NCBI GenBank assembly: GCA_018292915.2
Contig: JACVVK020000148.1
Span: 848,501-912,500 of the forward strand
Direction: 5' to 3'
DNA: 64,000 bases
Source: Batillaria attramentaria
Taxonomy: Eukaryota; Mollusca; Gastropoda; Batillariidae
Within the stretch, counting starts at the first letter, position 1. Each line of letters begins with the position of its first letter. The notes below the pieces were generated by a model. The model worked only from the letters and a program-made list of their open reading frames with translations. It was not told the DNA's origin and ran no database searches. The translations under genes and the position numbers were made by a program. This document shows positions 58,586-64,000 of this stretch, in pieces.

Positions 58586-58734
58586 CTGTGTTTGTTGACT
58601 TCTCGGTGATCATTCCGGTAATGAAGCCTGGTGAAGGCGAAGTGTGTCACCGACGTGTGAAGCACGGAGGTGACAAATTTAGGATTCAGAGGGCGTCATA
58701 ACCGCGATGATCACCGAGAAGTCAACAAACACAG
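58586..58734. mobile_element. Foldback MITE with 28-bp perfect inverted repeats
   Basis: CTGTGTTTGTTGACTTCTCG plus GTGATCAT (58586-58613) is perfectly complementary to 58707-58734. Just outside, TGAACTGT and AGTTCA extend the pairing after a 4-bp insertion in the left arm. It lies in the CPSF2 intron. Confidence 0.75.
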
Positions 58735-59070
58735 TTCATAGCCATCGTAACGCAAATTGACCGTGCCGCGTGCTGTGACACTTTCTGACTTGTCTCGCCG
58801 TTTCATTTTTATGTCACTTATAAAAATACCTCACACCTATGGACAGATAACTCACAACACACATTTTTAATGGGCGATTTTTAAAAATTAATCAGTAATC
58901 AAAAATCACTAAGTAAGACAAATATGAGTGGTTTGAGTCAACAATTTTTTTTTTTAAACCTACAAAACAACAACAACAAAAAGGATAGTATTTGGTTTGT
59001 GTTTGCACTGCAGAGACGATTCTGTTCGGACAAGCGGTAAGTGCGGTGTCAGTGTACTCAAGCCAGGGCG

Positions 59071-59121
59071 GGTGAGTGGGTGGGTGTTTGGGAGTTTAAC
59101 GTCCTTTTCCACCACTTAAGA
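59071..59121 (-). mobile_element. SINE family A, 51-bp 3' fragment with its own target duplication
   Basis: Only the (GGGT)n-like tail and GTTTAACGTCCTTTTCCACC remain. CAAGCCAGGGCG (59059-59070) and CAAGCCACGGCG (59122-59133) flank it, 11 of 12 matching. This is an extreme case of 5' truncation on insertion. Confidence 0.72.
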
Positions 59122-59334
59122 CAAGCCACGGCGTTTCGGTATCTGCGACACACATTTTCCGATTGTGTAAATGGCCACGTGGAACGGTTGTGCACCTCCT
59201 CTCGCCAATCGACTTTTTAAAACCAAACCATTTAAAATTCCTGTTTTTGCCTTTTGATCATGCGATGTGGTAAAACGTTCGTCTCAGTTCCATTGACGAA
59301 AGGTCGGCATCCCAAGTCGAAATTGGGCCCCTCG

Positions 59335-59468
<134 letters not shown>

Positions 59469-59530
59469 CAGATGATTTTCATCCTGGGCAGCCTGAGCAA
59501 GGGGAGAGCATGTCTGTATGCTTTTTCCGG

Positions 59531-59663
59531 TGGGGTGGGTAAGCGTGATATCAAAGACGAGGCAACGAGATAAAGGCCAGCACAAATATTTGGCCCTAGG
59601 CCGGGACTCGAACTCACGACCCGAGCATTGACAGTCCAACGCTCTCGGCTATCCCGACTCCCC
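59531..59663 (-). mobile_element. SINE family A copy lacking the 3' domain
   Basis: The tRNA head (ending GACTCCCC) and central body (GATATCAAAGACGAGGC, AGCACAAATATTTGGCCC) are present, but the usual GTTTAACGTCC...CACC segment is missing next to the tail. The A-box part of the head is shortened (CTCTCGGCTATCCC). ATGCTTTTTCCGG (59518-59530) and ATACTTTTTCGG (59664-59675) look like a target duplication, so the copy inserted as a unit. Confidence 0.7.
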
Positions 59664-60369
59664 ATACTTTTTCGGACCAGTTCAAAGTCGGCATCTATTA
59701 ATGACACTCAAGCGGCGGAGAACATACTGGAAGCGTTGCCGAGCGTAGCGGGATCTGTATCGCCTTTGGTGCACTTACTTACCTTCTGTATTTTTAATTT
59801 ATAAAGCGAGCACCCGTAGCGTGCCGAAGCAAGGCAGTGCCGACTGAGAGGCCCGTGGACACGCCCAAACAAGATGTCGAAACTCAAGGGAAAGACACAA
59901 GCCGGATTTGGCCCAGCGAAAAGTCCGTCCCGGGCGTGCCTGCTCACCGGAACGATGGTTAAAGAACCTCTTGCCCCCCCCTCCCCTCCACCCCCCCCCC
60001 CCCTCCAAACAAGCCCCACTACCGCCCCCACCATCTACAGTTGGCTTATCACTTGACAGAGCACACGGTCCACTCTGCGGAACGTAAGCCGCCCCTCGGG
60101 TGTAATCGTCATGGACTTTACAGCGCTAACGAGACCTCAATCTCCAGCACTAGCCGTTCCATGGTTCTGAGCCATCAGCCGCTGGTCGGTTAGTGCAGCT
60201 GTACATACAGAGAAAATTGGTCGTGAGCGCTGACTACGAGTGAACGGAGTGTACGGAATATAGCCCGTGCCGTGTTACCACTCTCCGCGCAAATACATGC
60301 ATCCACACACACCACGACCGCGTGCGCCCTGTCCCGCCCCGCCCCGCCTGCCACTCCCTTTTCCAAAAA

Positions 60370-60655
60370 ACAAACCCAAAAAAACGAAACAAACAAACAA
60401 AAAAGCACCAAGGAGCCCAACCAAAACAATGTTAAAACACAAACGGAAAACAGAAAAACGAAAATAAAACAATTTACCCCCCCCCCCCCCCCCCCAATCC
60501 CCCAAACAAACAACAACAAAAAAGACAACAAAAACCACAACAACGTCAACAAAATCGCACCCAAAAGCACCTCCAGACAAAACAACAACAAAACAAACAA
60601 AAAAACAGAACAACAATAAAACAGCAACAAAGATTCAAGAACAAGAAAACCGCGT

Positions 60656-60719
<64 letters not shown>
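60370..60719. repeat. A/AAAC-rich DNA, C19 run, (CA)n
   Basis: Degenerate AAAC and CAA units, C19 at 60477-60495, more CAA units, then about 31 CA units from 60657. The 196-residue frame opposite is low complexity. Confidence 0.88.
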
Positions 60720-60721
<2 letters not shown>

Positions 60722-61475
60722 CTGATATTTTTGTTCGTTTGTTTGTTTGTATTGTGTTTCACACGAGGAGAGTGCAGCAATTGTCTCTGCTAACGTAAAG
60801 TTCATACAGTACTCCAGTTCACGTCGTTCTCTTTGGGGACCTGTTGCATAGTCACAGAGACGTACCCTTATTCCCTTCCTTTTACGGGGGTCCTTTTTTT
60901 ATAGCAGTGTTGTCGGTATGTCCACATACGCGGTTTTTAGTGTCGCCCACTTCGCTGCGCGGTAATAAATGTGATAAAGCGTCTGCCGATTATGGGTCCA
61001 AGAAAAGCTCCGGTTTATGTAGAAGTTCGTTATAATGCAGATAGCTTTTTCCGGGGGGCAGCCGTTGCGTGCAGTACAGTGTCGTCAGCCGTCGCTAGGT
61101 GATTAAATGCCAGACAAAAAAACATACCCGTGGGAGGTTTTGTGAGCTAGACAAACTTAATCATCGCACCCATTGTTCGCCCGAAAGGTTCATTCGGTTT
61201 ATTCTGATGTTTCTTTTTGGTCCCAGTCGTGCGGATTCTTTGACATCGGCCACGAGCAGCTCTGCACAAGTAATTGATATTTGGCAGTGTATGCGAAGTC
61301 AAGTGGTTAATAGTATGGTTCGTCGACGACTCACGACTAGCCATACAGTCCAGTCCAATCCAGTCCGTTTTAGCCCGTTCCAATCCTGTGTCCGGAGAGG
61401 TACTCCATTACAAAAAAAGTTCGTGTTCATTGCGATTTCAAATGGAAGTAGAAACAATGATGGAATGGTTACGAA

Positions 61476-61518
61476 AACACACACACACACACACGCACGC
61501 ACGCACGCACGCACGCAC
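61476..61518. repeat. (CA)n(CGCA)n microsatellite
   Basis: Nine CA units, then about seven CGCA units. Confidence 0.95.
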
Positions 61519-61960
61519 AGAGGCAGACTGGGAGGTTTGAATGTCAAACGCGTAAAACCGACAAGCTGTTAACGCAAAAAGCAAATTCGACATTTTCTGA
61601 CTCTAACGACCCCAAACAAGACACAACCAAACCAAACCAAATAAAGCACTAAACGGGTTAATTCCATCTTCGCTGAGTCAACTTATGTTCTGGAACAGTT
61701 TCGCTCGTGAGTGCGCCTGTACGCTCGAAATACTCTATCTTGATTAGTACAGCTCTTAATGCGACACAGTGTTGTTTACACTTTGCGCGAGCTGTCGAAC
61801 ATTCAACGTCTACGACTTTAGTTACACTGCTGGAGCGCTCAGTGTGGTCGTCGCGTCATCGAGTACGCTTCTGTTGCGTAGTGCCAGCATACAGACGCTG
61901 TCATTGTCCAGGTGTCTAAGTGGCGTGATGATAGATACCACGAAAACAGCTCATCTGTCG

Positions 61961-62358
61961 GCGGTCGGTGGTGTAGTGGTTAAGAGACTTGTCACCAATG
62001 CGAGAGGTCAGGGGTTCGAGTCCCATTCGGGGCGAAGAATTTTTCCTTCTCGTACGTGGCACCGTTCATTCGGGCCGATCGTCGGGGGTTCTCTCCGGGT
62101 ACTCAGGCTTCCTCCCCCTCTGCTTTGGAAATGTTTCAGCCCACCAAATTTGAAAAAATAAATGCAATTCTAAATTCCGAAATTTAAATAGTTGAGCTGA
62201 CCCTTCGCACCACGTGATTGTAATGTGTTTATGTCCAGTATGTGAGAGGATGCGTGTGATTCACGTGAGCGTGCGTGTTGGGTTCAGTTCGCGGCGCTTT
62301 GAGCCGATTCATGAAATTGGGAAAAGCGCCTATACAATACTATTATTATTATTATTAT
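61961..62358 (+). mobile_element. SINE family B, full-length copy (tRNA head, (ATT)n tail)
   Basis: The tRNA-like head is TCGGTGGTGTAGTGGTTAAG (A box) through AGGGGTTCGAGTCCC (B box). The body carries GGCCGATCGTCGGGGGTTC, TCTGCTTTGGAAATG, TTTAAATAGTTGAGCTGACC and TTCGCACCACGTGATTG. The 3' end is GCGGCGCTTTGAGCCG...AAAAGCGCCTATACAATAC followed by (ATT)n. The tail resembles CR1/L2-type LINE 3' ends, which presumably supplied the transposition machinery. Confidence 0.85.
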
Positions 62359-62463
62359 CTGTGAGCATAAGAATGATAGCACTAGCCCCTTCAGCAACGA
62401 CAAAAAATCAGTATACCGTCCTGAGTACCTTGGATTCCGCAATATTTCTCCAACCCAGAGAGG

Positions 62464-62845
62464 GGCGGTCTGTGGTCTTGTGGTTAAGAGGCTTGTCACT
62501 AATGCGAGAGGTCAGGGGCTCGAGTCCCACTCGGGGCAAAGAATTTTTTCCTGCTCGTATGTGGCACCGTTTATTCAGGCCGATCGTCGGGGGTTCTCTC
62601 CGGATACTCCGGCTTCCTCCTCCTCTGCTTTGGAAATGTTCAGCCCACAAAATTTGAAAAATAAATGCAATTCTAAATTCCGGAATTTAAATAGCTGAGC
62701 TGACTCTTCGCACCACGTGATTGTAATGTGTTCATGTCCAGTGTGTGAGCGTGCGTGCTGGGTTCAGTTCGCGGCGCTTTGAGCCGATTCATGAAATTGG
62801 GTAAAGCACCTATACAATTATTATTATTATTATTATTATTATAAT
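62464..62845 (+). mobile_element. SINE family B, second near-full-length copy
   Basis: Same orientation as the copy about 100 bp upstream, and clearly similar along the whole length: head with TTGTGGTTAAGAGGC and GGGGCTCGAGTCCC, body with TCGGGGGTTCTCTCCGG, and (ATT)n tail. The B box has GCTCGA instead of GTTCGA. A short stretch near the CACGTGATTG...GTGTGTGAGCGTGCG region is missing relative to the first copy. Confidence 0.85.
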
Positions 62846-62937
62846 ACAAAAGCCCACATATTCCAGATTAATATTGTGCCCACTCGCCTGTAGATTGAAA
62901 CTGCGCTTTTTTGTAATGCTACATGTTATAATAATAA

Positions 62938-63508
62938 TAATAATAATGAATTGTACTTATATAGCGCAAAATTCTCACAATGACTCAATGCGCGTGCTCC
63001 CGCACTCATACCAACACACACAAAACACACCACACACACACACCAACACACACCACACACACACACACACACAACACAACACAACACACACAGAGTCCGC
63101 TGAAACAGGGATGAGGTAGGTGGGCTTAGTCGAAAGCCAGCCGGAACAGATGCGTTTTCAAGTCAGACTTGAAACGATCTATGTCCGACTGGTCTCTCAG
63201 GCCGGCAGGTAATGCGTTCCAGAGCGACGGGGCAGCAAAGCTAAACGCGCGCTCGCCAACCGTTTTGAGGTTTCGACGGGGAACGTTCAGTAGTTTTTCA
63301 GATGAAGAACGAAGAGTGCGTGCTGTTTGGTGGACTGTAAGGGAATTTGAGAGGTAGGCAGGAAGAGTTCCTTCAAAAAAGCGAAATACAAGCATGCAGA
63401 TTTTGTACTGAATGCGGAATTTCACTGGCAGCCAGTGAAGATGCCGCAGCAAGGGAGTGATATGGTCAGATTTTTTCTTTTTCAAAATCAGCCGTGCCGC
63501 GCTGTTAT
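62938..63508 (-). mobile_element. 5'-truncated non-LTR retrotransposon (LINE) 3' end, RT C-terminus
   Basis: Reading leftwards from about 63505, an open frame runs DNSAARLILKKKKSDHITPL, then a LHWLPVKFRIQYKI block, RTLRSSS, VPR.NLKTVGERAFSFAAP and SLWNALPAGLR, ending FKSDLKTHLFRLAFD with a stop near 63126. These are the hallmark blocks of the C-terminal end of LINE ORF2 proteins of the CR1/L2/jockey type, downstream of the reverse transcriptase. A 3' UTR follows, with a CA-rich microsatellite (63010-63090), then ATATAAGTACAATTC and an (ATT)n tail. CATGTTAT at 62932-62939 recurs at 63509-63516, a probable target-site duplication. The copy lacks the endonuclease and RT core, so it cannot move by itself. 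Family assignment beyond LINE is inference. Confidence 0.85.
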
Positions 63509-63559
63509 CATGTTATCATGTTATCATGTTGTTGAATGATCGGTTTGCCTGTTGGACAG

Positions 63560-63666
63560 ATCCGGCGGCGCGTGAAGCTGGACGGGCCGGAACTGGAGGA
63601 GTACATGAAGAAGAAACAGGAGCAAGAGAGCGACGAAATCAAGCGGAAAATCAGCAACGCTCTCAA
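63560..63666 (+). CDS. CPSF2: CPSF2 (CPSF100) next exon, charged linker after beta-CASP
   Basis: The acceptor is ttggacag at 63552-63559. The exon continues the CPSF2 frame in phase 0 with IRRRVKLDGPELEEYMKKKQ and then EQESDEIKRKISNAL(K). It corresponds to the conserved (R/K)RVKL(E/D)G.ELEEY segment that follows the beta-CASP domain and leads into a lysine/glutamate-rich, probably helical linker. Two donors are possible: GTGGGT at 63667, which splits the final Lys codon, or GTACCA at 63671, which adds a Trp codon. The first is closer to consensus. The upstream intron (53565-63559, 9,995 bp) holds many mobile elements, and a LINE fragment ends about 50 bp before this acceptor. The gene continues to the right of the window. 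The join of the two exons is inferred from protein order and matching phase. Confidence 0.9.
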
Positions 63667-64000
63667 GTGGGTACCACCTCCAGTCCACCGCTGTCATCAA
63701 CAAGCGGGGCGGGGCAGGGCTAGTGGTGATAGAGTAGTTTGGAAGGGGGTCTTGGGACTATGATCCAGGCAGAAAGGACTGGAGAGGAGAAACTGATGAT
63801 GAAGGGTGGGTTTAGAGTGGCGGTGGTCGTGACAGAGGCGATGGCAAAATTTGACGCCTACTACAATTAGGATGAAGAACGACAAGGTCGTATTGAGAGC
63901 GGGTGTGGTAATAAATTCCAGAAGAGGGTCTGGAAAGTGAAATAGGAATAATAGTTATAAAACGCATGAAGCGACAAACTTTGTTAAATGTGACAGTGCT

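Noticed and set aside
60190..60780. 196-residue minus-strand frame, rich in V, L and F, resembling a membrane protein
   Set aside because: It is the complement of AAAC/CAA and CA low-complexity DNA. Hydrophobicity follows from composition. The same holds for 4304-4793 and 46152-46443.

Overview
This window looks like animal nuclear DNA, and the style of its repeats suggests a mollusc, most likely a marine gastropod (inference; no diagnostic mollusc protein is present). It has spliced genes with canonical introns, very dense TG/CA and CT/GA microsatellites, several tRNA-derived SINE families, non-LTR retrotransposon 3' ends, and many short terminal-inverted-repeat (MITE-like) elements. Nothing bacterial is present. 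Almost all open frames here are microsatellite repeats such as CVCVCV, THTHTH or SLSLSL, or chance frames, and are not annotated as genes.

Coding content is sparse. On the minus strand, 1025-1213 is a probable first coding exon of an unidentified protein with a ubiquitin-like-looking N-terminus. At 22297-22451 on the plus strand there is a coding-like exon candidate of unknown identity. On the right, plus strand, two exons of CPSF2 (CPSF100, the 100-kDa subunit of the cleavage and polyadenylation specificity factor) lie at 53397-53564 and about 63560-63666, separated by a 10-kb intron. The N-terminal exons of CPSF2 were not found by eye in the 52 kb to the left, so they lie beyond the window, were missed, or are separated by very long introns. 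A decayed LINE reverse-transcriptase C-terminus sits about 50 bp before the second CPSF2 exon.

The rest is a mosaic of mobile elements. 14.9-17.2 kb is a satellite of about 140-bp units, interrupted by a 1.45-kb Helitron/Helentron-like element that carries its own tandem array of about 150-bp units, each with a palindromic TGACCTTGA/TCAAGGTCA core. A shorter relative sits 40-50 bp inside the CPSF2 intron. TIR elements lie at 9.7, 20.1, 20.4, 25.2, 36.6, 48.95, 51.85 and 58.6 kb. The 51.85-kb copy has a 9-bp target duplication (Mutator-like), and the 36.6-kb copy is flanked by TA (Tc1/mariner-like).

SINE family A (tRNA head; tail ending in GGACGTTAAAC) has seven copies, family B ((ATT)n tail) four, and families C and D one each. 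Several retroposon families (A, D, G and H as labelled here) share a CGTTAA-type 3' end followed by different tetranucleotide microsatellites. Target-site duplications mark several insertions as LINE-mediated, including severely 5'-truncated ones. No rRNA, functional tRNA gene, CRISPR or operon was found. All matches were made by eye, without database searches.
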